From: Acanthopleura granulata
Taxonomy: Eukaryota > Mollusca > Polyplacophora > Chitonida > Chitonidae
DNA length: 64,000 nt
Direction: 5' to 3'
Assembly (NCBI GenBank): GCA_016165875.1
Contig: JABBOT010000001.1
Span: forward strand, 41,220,252-41,284,251
The notes beneath the pieces were generated by a model. The model was not told the DNA's origin, ran no database searches, and saw only the letters and a program-made list of their open reading frames with translations. Position 1 is the first letter of the stretch. Each line of letters begins with the position of its first letter. Below are positions 47,150 to 58,899 of this stretch, in pieces. A program made the translations under genes and the position numbers.

Positions 47150-47432
47150 ACATCGCTTCCCCCACGCACATGGCTTTATTTACAATGTTCACCAGAAGGG
47201 TATGATTGGATGATATTTGGCCTCTGCCCCTGGCCAACCAATCAGAGTGCATGACGCTACAGGGCATGCGCGGTATAATCGATTTCCTTCTGTCGTGGCA
47301 TGCGAGTGAAGGGGAAGTGGCGGACGCCTACACTAAAAAGCGGTGGGTGTTCAAGGGAAATGACCAGAGTCTGAATCGGATCGTCGTGCCACTGAACGCC
47401 TGTAGAGTAGTTGTGTTTGCCCATTATCAGAC
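47150..47432 (+). promoter_or_regulatory. Likely promoter region of the QPCT-like gene
   Basis: CCAATCAG (NF-Y type CCAAT box) at 47238-47245 and GGCATGCGCG (NRF1-like) at 47263-47272 lie 160-195 bp upstream of the start codon in a locally GC-richer stretch. No TATA box is evident. An out-of-frame ATG frame at 47206-47439 overlaps; it would be an upstream frame only if transcription began before it. Confidence 0.45.
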
Positions 47433-47531
47433 ATGGTGAAAGAAACGCTAACCGAAGCCATGGTCAGCTGGGGACTTCTTCAACTCGTGCTACTACTGAC
47501 TGTGTGGACCACTCCAACGCTGACCAAAAAG
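47433..47531 (+). CDS. QPCT: QPCT-like exon 1, signal peptide
   Basis: 33 codons: MVKETLTEAMVSWGLLQLVL, LLTVWTTPTLTKK. The second ATG at 47460 sits in a better context (AGCCATGG) and starts right at the hydrophobic core, so translation may begin there. It ends at donor AAG|GTGAGC. Confidence 0.65.
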
Positions 47532-50500
47532 GTGAGCCACCTGTCAAAATGTCTTTCTTTACCTTAAGCCTTCGTCTTGATTAGTTGTGAGAATTTTTTA
47601 TTTGTAACATTTGTGAAAAAGCAAAATTGACATCTGATTTAAGACTGTTATCCAGTTAAATCAATAATGTTGTACTGATTTCAACACAAAATGTTTGAAC
47701 CTCAAACTGTGAAATTTTGTTTATTAATTTATTTATTTGATTCGGCGTTTTATCCTGTACTCAAGAATATTTCACTTACACGACGGCGGCAACGTTATAT
47801 ACAGCATTATGGTGGGAGGAAACAACCATCCGCAGGTTGCTGGCAGACCTTCCCACGTACGGCCAGAGAGAAAGTCACCAGGAGCTGGACGAACTCACAG
47901 GAAATTTTGTTCATATCGCTAAATTAAAAAGTTAACCTTGCTGCACTGTGCCAGAAGTCCATGTACTCAACTTTCAACTTCAGCTTTAGCTTTAAACACG
48001 TTCCATCTTCATTAAGTTATTATTTAATAGACTGGCCAAGGAGTCAAGAAATACTGCAGAGTTAGATACAGTGGTACATAGGCAAGCATTTCCTAGGTGC
48101 ATGGTAAAACTGAAATTTAAATTGTACAGGTGGAATTTGAATATTTAAATAAAAATTTTGAAAGGCCATCTTGGATTCTTTTTCTTCAGTTTTACTCTCC
48201 CTAGGGATTTCACCAAACTCACATTTGTTATTTGAAACCTTATTTTAATGTCTTTTTTTATTTCATTAAATTTTGCTTCTCTTTTGTTTGTGTACATGTG
48301 TAGAGACAGAGTTGGTCAAATGATTATAGTTGCTAATGGTGAATAATACTGATAGAAATGCAAACTACATTCACCGTGCTGTACCTGGGTGCTGACCTCA
48401 GGGTGTTGTTTGTCATGTTCTCTCCCAGCATTATTTGGCAAACTATTAAAGTTTCATACACATGAGCAAGACCATGTGAAATCAGTCTTGACTGGCATCA
48501 TGAGATGAGCTGGCAGGTTTCTGTCCACAATTGGTTACAATCAACTTTTGAGCACAGAGCACTTTCTACTTTCTGCGTTCACTAGAACTAGTTTTGATTG
48601 GTTCTCGAGGCAAGTGACATGAGCGCTCTTGCAGCTGAGTTGCGACAGTATACAAGTAGCCAGTCGTGTAAGGTGTACAAATCATGTTCTAACTGACCCA
48701 AAATTTTACTCCACCATTTTGCACCTGTCCAATGACTGGAAAACAGCGTGAAAACAGATGTGTTCAAACATAATGACTAAGATCCCAGTGGCGCTTAGCT
48801 GACATTAGTTCTGTGTTATGGCAGTGTGATATAAGCTAGGCTTAAGGTAATTTACTTGTGTTAAACAAACACTTAATTATGTCCTTGTGATATAATTCAG
48901 TGAATTTATATAACAGAATTTATAAAAAGATGCGATAATCAATTGTATAAATACATGTCTATGTCCTTTATACTGATAAGTAGACAAGTCTGCATGTACG
49001 TGTATGTATCCTTTAAGAGGGAGAAACTAACCTTCATGTGTGGCAAGATAATTATGCTTGGATGGAATGGCATAGGGATATTTAAAGCTACTTTATCAGT
49101 TTTTCTTGACCTTTTAAGATTGTGATATCATGATTAGCCTCTGCTTTACTGTTTCAGAGTTCAGGTCATTCTCAGTACATTTATATCTTCTGTTACATGT
49201 GCAACAAGAGTCTTAATTTGTGAGTTGTAAATGCTGTCAAATCTTGCAGAATACAGCGGCTCAAAATTGCATCAGAGATGGACAGGAAAAAAACCAGAAG
49301 CGGAAACTTAGGCAATTTTATGTGATATATTGGACAAGTTGGAGCAGTGTGTCATGTAAAGTAGTAGACAGAAACAAATGAGCTTCCCAATGGCGAGAGT
49401 TTTCATTATACCCCACAAGGAATCAATATGATCAGGTCTACGGATTCACCTGGAGTAGGTGGGAGGAAAATGGGGGAGATGAACCTGATGTATGGGATAA
49501 TTGACGAGCTATGTAATACCCCCACATTATTACATCTTTTTACTTTAGGATCCATCTTTTTATTAATACACAAAGAACACATGATTCTGATGAAATCTTC
49601 TTATGGTTCAAGGCTCATTTGCTGTTATTGATAATAGAAAAAGGAAATTGGCAGCTTAGTACTAGTAACAGTCTTGACTTACACTTTATCAATTTTCCAT
49701 TTCTTGTAGAGCACTGAAAGAGAATAGTGAAGGTTAAGGATGCTGGTTCAAATCCAGCTGATTTTGATGCAGTCAAGAGTTGTAAATATTTTCTAACTAC
49801 ACACATCTCTTAGCCGGACATGGATTCGGTGGATAATAGCGATATCCAATATTTTGCAGCTGTTGTAGCAATTTGTATTATTCTTCGTGGAAGAAGCCAC
49901 CATACATAGCTAGTCAGGAATTGCTAAGTAAAACCGTGGCTGCTGTTGCGTGAACAGCAGGGGCTGATTCTCAATGATTCTTAATAGTAGGCCTTGAATG
50001 TATTTCGCTGTCAGTGAAATACACTTTTATTTGTCGAGAATAAAAGTGTAGACTACAAATAAAATATTCTGTTCAAAAACTGGCAAAAGAGAGAAGTTTT
50101 TAATAACGAGAATACCAGTTTTAATACAGATTTTAAGGGTTAATCCTTCACAAGATTGTGGAAATTAACTCAGTTAAAGGTATACGGTGTGGGATACATG
50201 TAGTTAGATACCAAAAAGTGGTCGCGTGACCATGCGCCTAGTTCTGATTGGCTGAAGATTGACGATCGTCACCTGCCATCGTCGTAGGAGTTGATACACT
50301 AGTGGAAAGAACGTTGCAATGCCCTACTGAGCTCGATATTTTTACCAAATATCTAGCATGGTCAGATTGAAGCCTACTGGACACGAATTTTGTCATGAAA
50401 TTGTCATACATTAGAAAATTTATCACCAACTCAGTGCCATTTTTCAGTCAGGTCAGGTCGGGTCGGATCAGAGGAAAACATGGTACCGGCCTTAAGGTGC

Positions 50501-53500
50501 CATTCATGGTGCATTACCCTTTTCTTGGCCTTTGTTTCCTCAATAGGTACTCACTCTTTATACAGGTTAGATATTCTTCACAATGGTGTAAAACACCAAT
50601 TAACTACAATGAACATTTATTTTTGACAAGGGTGATCTTAATCTTGTTATGTGAAACAAAAACCTTACATGGATTAAATATCTATCTAAATATGTTCCTT
50701 CTTAGCTGCAGCATATCATGTATCACTGCCTGTCACTCTGTTAATCACTCACTTGTAAAAGGATTTTAGTGAGTCGTATTATTTTCGAACATTCCTAGAA
50801 CACTGAGGCTACATCTTTTTGTAGTTTCAGCCATTTTTAATTGTTAACATTTATTTTATAGCTCATTTCTTTCCTTCACTAGGGTATAAGTGAACAGGGA
50901 CACTGTGAAAAAAACCCAAATGGAATTTGCTACAGAAAGGTTTGAAAATACTTCATGTAGGTAGAGGTTTAGATGCACAAGGTTGTGGGTTTTATTGATA
51001 TTTGAACACTGTTCAGTTCCTTTTAAGACTACTCCAGTTGGCCATTGAATGGTGTGTAAAGTTTCTTAAACTAACACTCGTCAAATGTGAGTTATATCTT
51101 TCCTTCCTGGTGTATGGGTTTGCTTCCATGAAACGCGAAATATTAGTTTGTGTCAGTCTGTCTGTCTGTCTGTCTGTCCATCTGTTATTTTTTAGTTTCT
51201 GTGCACTAATCAAATACCTATTTTGATAAAATTTGTATGCAGGCGAATAGCTAGATGATCAATGCATAAGTTTGGCACAATTAATGAATTCCTTGATTCT
51301 GATTGGTTGCTGATTTCCATGCAATAACTGTAACCAGGCCTGTCCACCTGTGCCTTTGTTTTGTGTATTAGGCATGGGATATAAATTCTCTGCATTTGCA
51401 TGTTATACCTACATGTACCGTTATATTAGAATCATCAGAGGTAGGAGTACAGAAAAAATTAACCATCAATTAATCATCAGATTCTGTCTTGTGGGCTACA
51501 GGCCCTTGCTTGGTCCCTGTTTGATGACTCAAATGACAGTGGAAACCGGCAAAACTTGCTGAAGATGAATGTCTGTAAGATTTTTGGAGAGGAATCTCCA
51601 AAAGGAATGTTGCTAACCTGTAACTTGATGAAAAATACAAATGTGTGTTCTTTAATTACACAATTTTATGTAGACTCTTTTTTTTTTTTCTTTCAAATAT
51701 TAATAGTGTGCCCACTTCTAGCCAGTTAAGTGTTGCAGGATATGTGGCTTCATTTCCTGAATGTGGTTTTAAGGGTCTAGAGAGGTTTTCTGTTGGTATT
51801 TTGTGCACAGTGTACAGTTTTTCCACACATTAAATGGGGCTTGGCCAGTATATGACTGCATCATTATCATTGGAATACTGCAAAGAGATCTTGTTGACAT
51901 AGCAACAGAAACTTGTGACTGAAACATGAACTTCACTAAGGTAGAGCAAAGCCCTCATCCTCACCTCCTACAGTGTTAAGTAAAATGGCCAGTCCAAGAG
52001 CATGCCAGATTCTTCTCATTTTTCTAATCTCTTTGATGGAAGTTGCTCCAGGGGGTTATCTGGGTAAGGAAGATTAAATTAACCTACATGTTTTTTTGAC
52101 AAGCAGACACGCACAGGCCAAATCTTGAAACTTGTGAGGGGAAAAATGAATTTAGTTTTTTTGGAATGATCAGGGATCCATGAATGCCCCATGCTGCCAA
52201 TCACACTGTGCATTTCCGCAAAACACATTTACTATTGCACACTGACCCTAACCCTGAAACACAATGACCATTACTTCAAAACACACAGATCGTTGCCCCA
52301 AAACACACTGACCATAAGTCCAAACACACTGACTGCTGCCCTCAAACAGACAGTAACTAGTCGCTTTCCTGAAATGCACTGATGATTACTCCAAAACACA
52401 CTGAACATTTCCCTTAAACACATTACCCAGAACTCCAGATTATTGCCCCAAAACACATTGACCATGGCCCCCAAACAACTCTATTTCCCCTTAAACAGAC
52501 CAACTACTACCCCAAACACACAGTAACTACTGCCGTATTAAGCATACTATTTGACTACTGCTGCCAAAGCACAGTGGCTAATGTCCCCAAAGCACAGTGA
52601 CTAATGTCCCCAAAGCACAGTGACTGTTGCTGCTAAAACACACATATTATTGCCCCCAATACACATTGACTATTGCCTCTAAAACGCACTGACCAATGCC
52701 CCAAATCACACTGACTAAAACACATTGGATTAATAAGAAACTGATCAGAAAGATACTAGCATCTATAATTCCACTTGAATAAACATGCATGTGGAAAGCC
52801 ATAAAAGTAAGGGTCATAATATAAACAAGTAAGTATAAGTGCAGGTGTCTGCTTTTAATTATATTAAACAGTGTTTTTAACATCTGCATGGTTTGCAGTC
52901 TGTGTAAACTTAGATTTTAAACAAGAGTCTAAATATGCAATGTCATGGCTGACTCTTTTCAGCGTTGCATGATGTTTTCATTTCTGTTGGTATGGGATGG
53001 TAATGGGCGCTGCATACAGCCCAGGTGCTTTCACGGAGGAAGTCACACTGTGATACGTCATTAACCCTGCACTGGTGTGGATATGAAAAGGCAGCAAGTC
53101 ATTAACAATTATGCAAGCCCAGTCACTGGAAAATGGTTATATGTTAAAGTTTGCTCTCTACATATCTAGCCATTGGTGGTGTTCAGATACTGATTCAGTT
53201 AATTAAGATGCCCCATATTTCAACCAGTTTCATGTATGCATGTCAGAGACTGCTATGTCTTAAGATTTGTACTTTATTTGATCGATCATTTGATGATGAA
53301 ATAGTCATGAATTTTTAATGAACTTTTAGTGCAGCTCATGACATGTATGGTTTGTACACTGTACAGTGTACCTGACATTGATTGAATTACTCCAGTTATG
53401 TCGACTCACTTAACACGGTATCTAAATTTGGAACTGCATGTTGCATATCAGATGTAATTAGAATTGGTCATAATGTGACCAGGTTTTATGTTCTGGAGAG

Positions 53501-54753
53501 AAATTAAGGATTGTACAGCCAATGAGCATTTTCTGTGGCATGGGTTTACACATGTAGTTTAGTGATGGGGGTAATGGGTGAATGACCTAAATTTGGCACC
53601 AAGGATGCATTTTCAGAGCATTTATGAAATATTGCTTTGGTGCAAAATTTTTCCAGAAGTCTCTCATCCTACCTTTCAAACAAGCCTCCAAACACCCTTC
53701 TGTGTTCAGCATATGTGTAACTCCTAAAATGTGTAAGGTAGTCATGACAACATTTTAGGTCATTTACTGTCTGTGGTAGATTATAAAAGGCAACATTTTT
53801 CCTTTTTCTTCAGTTATTGTTCTTTTCTGTTGACAGCTATTTGACTGGATCAGATTCTTCTGCTTTAGTTGCCACCCTGCATATTCTCTTTCTGTTACAA
53901 ATGCTTACCGACGATTGGTAGTTTTCAAGACATTCTAAAAATGAAAAGTTATTTTTGATTGGGCAGTCTTTATTTTTTCAAAAGTTGCTAACTTTAGGTT
54001 TTATAAATCTGGTATGTGAGGTGATGGTTTTGTGTTCAAAAGAAACCTGAATGTTTATTGTGGTGCAAATACCTGACTGTGCCTAACAAAGCAGTTGTCT
54101 TCAGTCTAATGCCAAGGAAATTCTAGATCATAGGATTCAACCATTCATTACCTCAAGCTCCTTATCTGATTAATGTAAAATATAAAGTCACCTGTTTTAC
54201 ATTCTTTTATGTACAGTGATCAAGTTAAAGTTTGAAAAATTTGGGAACTGAGAAATTACATGCAAGCTGTCGAGTTTTCAGAATTTAGAAAACTTTGAAA
54301 TAAATATTAAATATACATGTGTTTCAGAATTTAGAAAACTTTGAAATAAATATTAAATATACATGTGTTTCAGAATTTAGAAAACTTTGAAATAAATATT
54401 AAATACACATGTGTTCCCTCTCCGTATGCAAACACTGATGCTTCCTCAATTTTAGACTGGTTTTACTGTAACTGTATTAATTTTGTCAGGATTTCTGTTT
54501 TGAATACCGTACAAAACTGGTTAAACCTATGGAGAAATACCAGCCTGAATACAAAAGCCTAAGGCCTTTTACTGAAGATTTGGTGTATTTACAGGTGAGC
54601 CCCAGATTTAAGGACTACAGCATTTGCTCAATGAGGAAACTGACAGATCTGACTCAGACTCTGAGAGAGGATCGAGACTTCTGGTTCCACCTTCTCACCC
54701 CAATGCTAACTGAGAGGGTGTCTGGAACCCCAGCAAACAAACGCGTACAACAG
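47433..54753 (+). CDS. QPCT: Glutaminyl-peptide cyclotransferase-like (first two coding exons)
   Basis: Zinc enzyme of the secretory pathway that cyclises N-terminal Gln to pyroglutamate on peptides. Exon 1 (47433-47531) encodes a signal peptide; exon 2 (54595-54753) encodes LTDLTQTLREDRDFWFHLLT, PMLTERVSGTPANKRVQQ. This parallels the N-terminal part of animal QC (human: ALRQIA...W...LQPLLIERYPGSPGS..ARQ). Both exons are phase 0 with canonical GT/AG, so joining them gives 86 codons in frame. Vertebrate QPCT has the same layout: a signal exon, then this exon. The catalytic region with zinc ligands and the HYDSK motif was not found up to 64000. The 7-kb link between exons is inferred. Confidence 0.72.
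47717..47899 (-). mobile_element. SINE family 1, partial, in QPCT-like intron 1
   Basis: TTTATTTATTTGATTCGGCG, TACTCAAGAATATTTCACTT, ACACGACGGCGGC, GGTTGCTGGCAGACCTTCCC, ACGTACGGCC, ending at GAACTCACAG. The head is missing. Confidence 0.85.
47900..49998 (+). other. QPCT-like intron 1, unique-looking part
   Basis: No exon or repeat recognised. A B-box-like GGTTCAAATCC (~49746) with a poor A box may be a SINE relic. Confidence 0.45.
49999..50050 (+). repeat. Two overlapping perfect hairpins
   Basis: TGTATTTC/GAAATACA (49999-50023, 8-bp stem) shares bases with TACACTTTTATT/AATAAAAGTGTA (50020-50050, 12-bp stem, 7-nt loop), so only one can form at a time. Confidence 0.7.
50051..52189 (+). other. 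QPCT-like intron 1, further part
   Basis: Holds a (GTCT)n tract (51154-51184) and a SINE tail-like fragment GTGTAAAACACCAATTAA (~50588). No exon recognised. Confidence 0.45.
52190..52720 (+). repeat. Degenerate ~20-25-bp minisatellite (AAACACACTGACxATTGCCCC)
   Basis: About twenty diverged units over 0.5 kb in QPCT-like intron 1, including three near-identical CCCCAAAGCACAGTGACTAA units at ~52568-52625. Confidence 0.85.
52721..54275 (+). other. QPCT-like intron 1, 3' part
   Basis: No exon or repeat recognised. Confidence 0.45.
54276..54413 (+). repeat. 46-bp tandem repeat, three units
   Basis: Units at 54276, 54322 and 54368 (TTTCAGAATTTAGAAAACTT start). The first two are identical; the third has one change. 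It ends ~180 bp before exon 2, and each unit carries a TTTCAG acceptor-like word. Confidence 0.97.
54595..54753 (+). CDS. QPCT: QPCT-like exon 2
   Basis: 159 bp, acceptor TATTTACAG, donor CAG|GTAAGT, phase 0 both ends. 53 codons beginning VSPRFKDYSICSMRKL and ending TPANKRVQQ. The E-R-x-x-G-T/S-P block followed by a basic residue and Gln is the family mark. The frame is open upstream of the acceptor, so the exon start rests on the splice site and phase. Confidence 0.82.
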
Positions 54754-57700
54754 GTAAGTTCTAAGCATTGTTTCTTGGGGATAAGTGCTTGTTGGTTATG
54801 TCTTTGAGGGTCGATTCTATGGTTGGATGTGGCGCTTGTTGCCAGTCCTGATATGTTGACTTTAGATTTCTTGGATTTATCCTGACTTGTCCAGCTGTCC
54901 TGACTGTAGAAAAGTTTCTTATAAATCTTAGCGAGATTGATGACGGATTTATGTCATAATCCAGGTCAACTTCAGCACTCCAGTTTGGCTTTCACTCAGT
55001 CTAACATGAGGAGCGTTTAATGACCACTACAGAGTTGTGCATGCAGGCCTTCAACCCCAGAACATTTTTTCTGTTTGCATTTCAATCTTACATAAATTGG
55101 TAAAATTCTGAATTTCATTTGAAAGATGCTTTTTTTGGATTGGTTCTACATTGTTTGTCTTTTTCAGGTGGGCAGACTTGAAAATATTACTCATGTTGTT
55201 AAAAACAGTTATAGTATATACTAGTATATACTTGCCTAAATACTGTTCAGTCTGGTAGCTCTTGTTTGTGTGTGTATGTGTGTGATGGACTATGTTCAAG
55301 AAAATGAAATGTAGTGGCCAAGTGAGTTACGAATGCATGATGGAGATTATTCGATGACATATCTCTCACCAAATGACTGTCCTCATTAAACTAATTGCGA
55401 CGACACCTACACGTAGTTTTGCTAGTTTACTTGCAGCTTTATTTCAGGGTTTCACATTGTCAGGTATATGTATCTGTGACTCTGCTCTAGAATTGTTCAA
55501 GTTTGAGGATAGTTAGGGCTTATTTAGGTAGACTTTAGCATTGAAAGATTGTCAGTACATGAGGATAATCTGTCATGTTGCAACTTCATGCAGCATTGCT
55601 GAACTGGATTTAAATTCAGTGCAAAAGCAACTGAACTGAACAGTTAAGCCAGATTTAGCGACCTACAAATATGTAGATTTCGGGTCATGTCATTGCCAAA
55701 GCAGAATGAGGTCCACTTTTGAAATGTCATGAATTTTATGAAAGGTCTCCTGCCTTTCATTTAACATGACAGTTTATGTTTACAGGGGAATCTACAGTCA
55801 GAATTTTATTTCTGTTGCCTAAAATGGCATTTAGCATTGCTGGAAAGCATATTGTGGAAGTTTTGTTTCATTGTTTTCGATAAATTTTCAGTATTGTAGA
55901 CAACCCATGTTAAATTGTACAGATTGACCCTACAGTAAAGTGTCAATGTCATGTTACAAAGGGCCATCACTATGTTCTCATGAAATCTCATCTAAAAAGC
56001 TGCATATTATGTGAACTTCCCTCACATCAGGTATTTATTTGTCTTCTATTGATTTTTAGAGACATGAACCCTGTTATTTTGTAACTTTTGTATGTACAGT
56101 TGAATGGCTTTCTGAAACCAAGGCCTGTAATTCTGCTGTCTTCTTACCCTTGCACCTTTATTAGAAGAACAAGAAATTAAAACTGAGAGAGAACATACCA
56201 ACCTGAGACTTCCTCAGACTCTGTGATCAGATTTGTTGAGATTGAGGCTGTTTGATATGGCATTGAAACCTGCTCTGTGTTTGTTGTAGGACTGGAAACT
56301 AATTCCTGGTTTTTGGATGCACACGTAATGGCATAGTTTGAGTTAGTGATATTCACACAGATATTGCTACATATATATGTATATGCATGTACCTTGTAAT
56401 TAGTTTCCTCCATAATGCCAAGTTATGTGCAGATTTTAGAACACTGACCTTGACTTGCTGAAGTCTCTTGGCTGCCGCCATGAAAACAGACTTGTTGGAA
56501 ACTCAAGATGAAACCCATCAAATGCTCTTTACCATGGCTAGAATTCTCTTAAATGGCCGATCCCATCAGCACTATTGTTGCCTTTTCTCTCTTCTCTCCG
56601 CATGGGTGGCAGGTTTTACGTCTTCAAGCATCTACAGATTTGAGAAAAAAACCTTGCGCACGCAACTCAGGGATGGATTTTTCAGTATTGTTGAAGGTTT
56701 TCTTTTACAATTACAGACTTTTGTTTCCTGGTATAGGAAACTGCTGTCCAAACAACTGTGTGCTGATTTGTTTCCTTAAGAACGCGGTCTGTTTCTCACG
56801 TCAGCATGTATCGACTAATCCCAGCCAACCTTTCTTGGAATAGAAAATGAATATGATGTTTGTCAGAGATTATCTCTGATTACTGTCCAAAGGCCTGATG
56901 AAATTTGTCAGTAATTTAGGGTATTTGTGCCTCCTTAAGGTTTTAAGCTGCAATATCTGTTCGTACACTGTCATTCACAACTCATTTTGTCATCTGATGG
57001 ATTTATACTGTATTGATTTGACACCTCTTGATGGAGCTCTAAGACATTTTATTCTGGGCATTCTTCCTGGGCTAAGTACTTAACTCGCAACAAGTACTAC
57101 CTTTAACATTCGTTCGCCCTGAAAGACAATCCTTGTCCTTAAGCATTGTGTTCCAGTATAAAAGAGAAAATCCTCCAGCAATCACAGATGCTTGATATCG
57201 GTCGTCACGAATCTTCTTCCCACAAGATACTTAACCTGTTGTCGGATTGAGTTGCACGTGCTCATTAGTGACAACCAGAAAGTGTTATTGCTTCCCGAAA
57301 CACTCATGTTTCAGCTTGTTTTTTTCACATCCACTTTCAGCTTCATTATCTTATCATGATTATTTTTTTTTTCACTTCAAGCATTGAACTGGAGATTTTT
57401 CAAGAATTTCCTGTGAAGTACTAAAAACATGTATATACCTTCATCCAGTTAGGAACAACCGTCTTTTTTTAAACTGGACATATTAAAGACGTTTTGAATA
57501 TGCATGTACATGCAATAGCTAATGGTCAATGCAGCTTTATTGTTGTCCACTCTGTATCTGGTCTTTCACATCTGTCCTTGTGAACAAGATATCTCTGACA
57601 GTTTTTATCCAATCAAGTTCTAATTTACATGTATATGTATATCAGTGAGATTATGGCTGGGGATCGTCACTAAACAATCCACTGTGGTTGCCATCTTTGA

Positions 57701-57995
57701 ATTCCTGTCAGTCCTGCCCTTCCTTGCCGTCAACCATCTTGGATTTCCTAGCTTTTTTCTGTAAGAGGTTTGTAGATACTGAGAATGGCAACAGAAGGGT
57801 GTTTGATCATACAAACCACTGAACTTGTTCCAATTGGTTCATGCTGTCTGAAGAATATTTCTCTTACAAGACACCAGAGGAAACCTCCCCGTCAAGTACC
57901 AGGTGAAGTCACCTTAAACCTTCTGACAATTACACACAGCTGAAGTAGCGACACAAGGGCATTGATTACGTCATAAAGTGGTCTATTCTACCCAC
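54754..57995 (+). other. QPCT-like intron 2 (first part)
   Basis: No further QC exon found. A small frame 56480-56779 has a good start context (GCCGCCATGA) but no recognised similarity. Confidence 0.45.
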
Positions 57996-58899
57996 CCATG
58001 GCAAAAGGAAACAAGTGACAAAACAACCGTTTTGATATTTTGGCAAAAAACAAACACTGTTTGCCTTTTTTGGACATCCCCTATATCAGAATCAATTTAC
58101 CTTGTAATTATAGACCACAAGAATGGCAATTGATCAGTGTATATTGGGGTGGATAATTATTGGGATATATATATTACATGTATGTCGGTTACTTCCTTCT
58201 GTCGTTGTATGTTTTGTCCTGGACTATACCGTTTTTACATTGACAATAAGGAAGCAAGTAACCAAAACAACACAGGATCTCATAAAACATGAGTTCTAAT
58301 ACCTCCGATAATCACTAACAATAATATGAAACATTTTTACAAAGAATTAGACTGACTGAAGTATTTTTTCTTATTTTTACCACACTTTAAATATGAACGT
58401 GACTTGATTGGAAATACCAGGCATTAATATTATAAAGGGTTCAGTTTTCGATGCTTGAACAACAGCAGCAACTAATATATTCTTGCTTTTGTTGGCTAAA
58501 ACAAAATACACTTAAGCAATTATGTAGACAAAAAATGAAATAAAAATGTTTTCCTTACAATTTCTTTACTTTGACAAAGAAGTCTATAAGTCTCAGAAAG
58601 TTTACCATAATTAAATGACCCGCTATAGTGATCTTAACAGATGATGCTGTGTTAGTAACAATACATTTGATTGGCTGGCATTGTTCATAACGTACATTAT
58701 GATTGGCCTGGATCACTTGTTTCCTTTTCTCATGGAAAAACTATCATTCTACTTGCTTCCTTTTGCCTGTTTATTACAGACAAAAGTGTAGCGCATTTTA
58801 CAAAATCCTAATGCTGAGACATGTACCTTCCTTCAATAAGTCATGTAGTGTGATTATCTCATTTTTGACCTGTATGTCACTTGCTTCCCTTTGCCATGG
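57996..58899. mobile_element. ~0.9-kb element with inverted ends and internal copies of the end motif
   Basis: The ends CCATGGCAAAAGGAAACAAG... (57996-58020) and its reverse complement (58875-58899) match 23 of 25. Related copies lie inside at 58246-58263 (plus) and at 58187-58204, 58711-58735 and 58749-58769 (minus). Terminal plus subterminal repeats in both orientations are typical of non-autonomous DNA transposons such as hAT. No target duplication was found and no frame is recognisable. Confidence 0.5.

Noticed and set aside
47206..47439. 77-codon frame as the QPCT-like N-terminus
   Set aside because: It is out of frame with the signal-peptide exon and overlaps promoter-like sequence; no similarity to QC.
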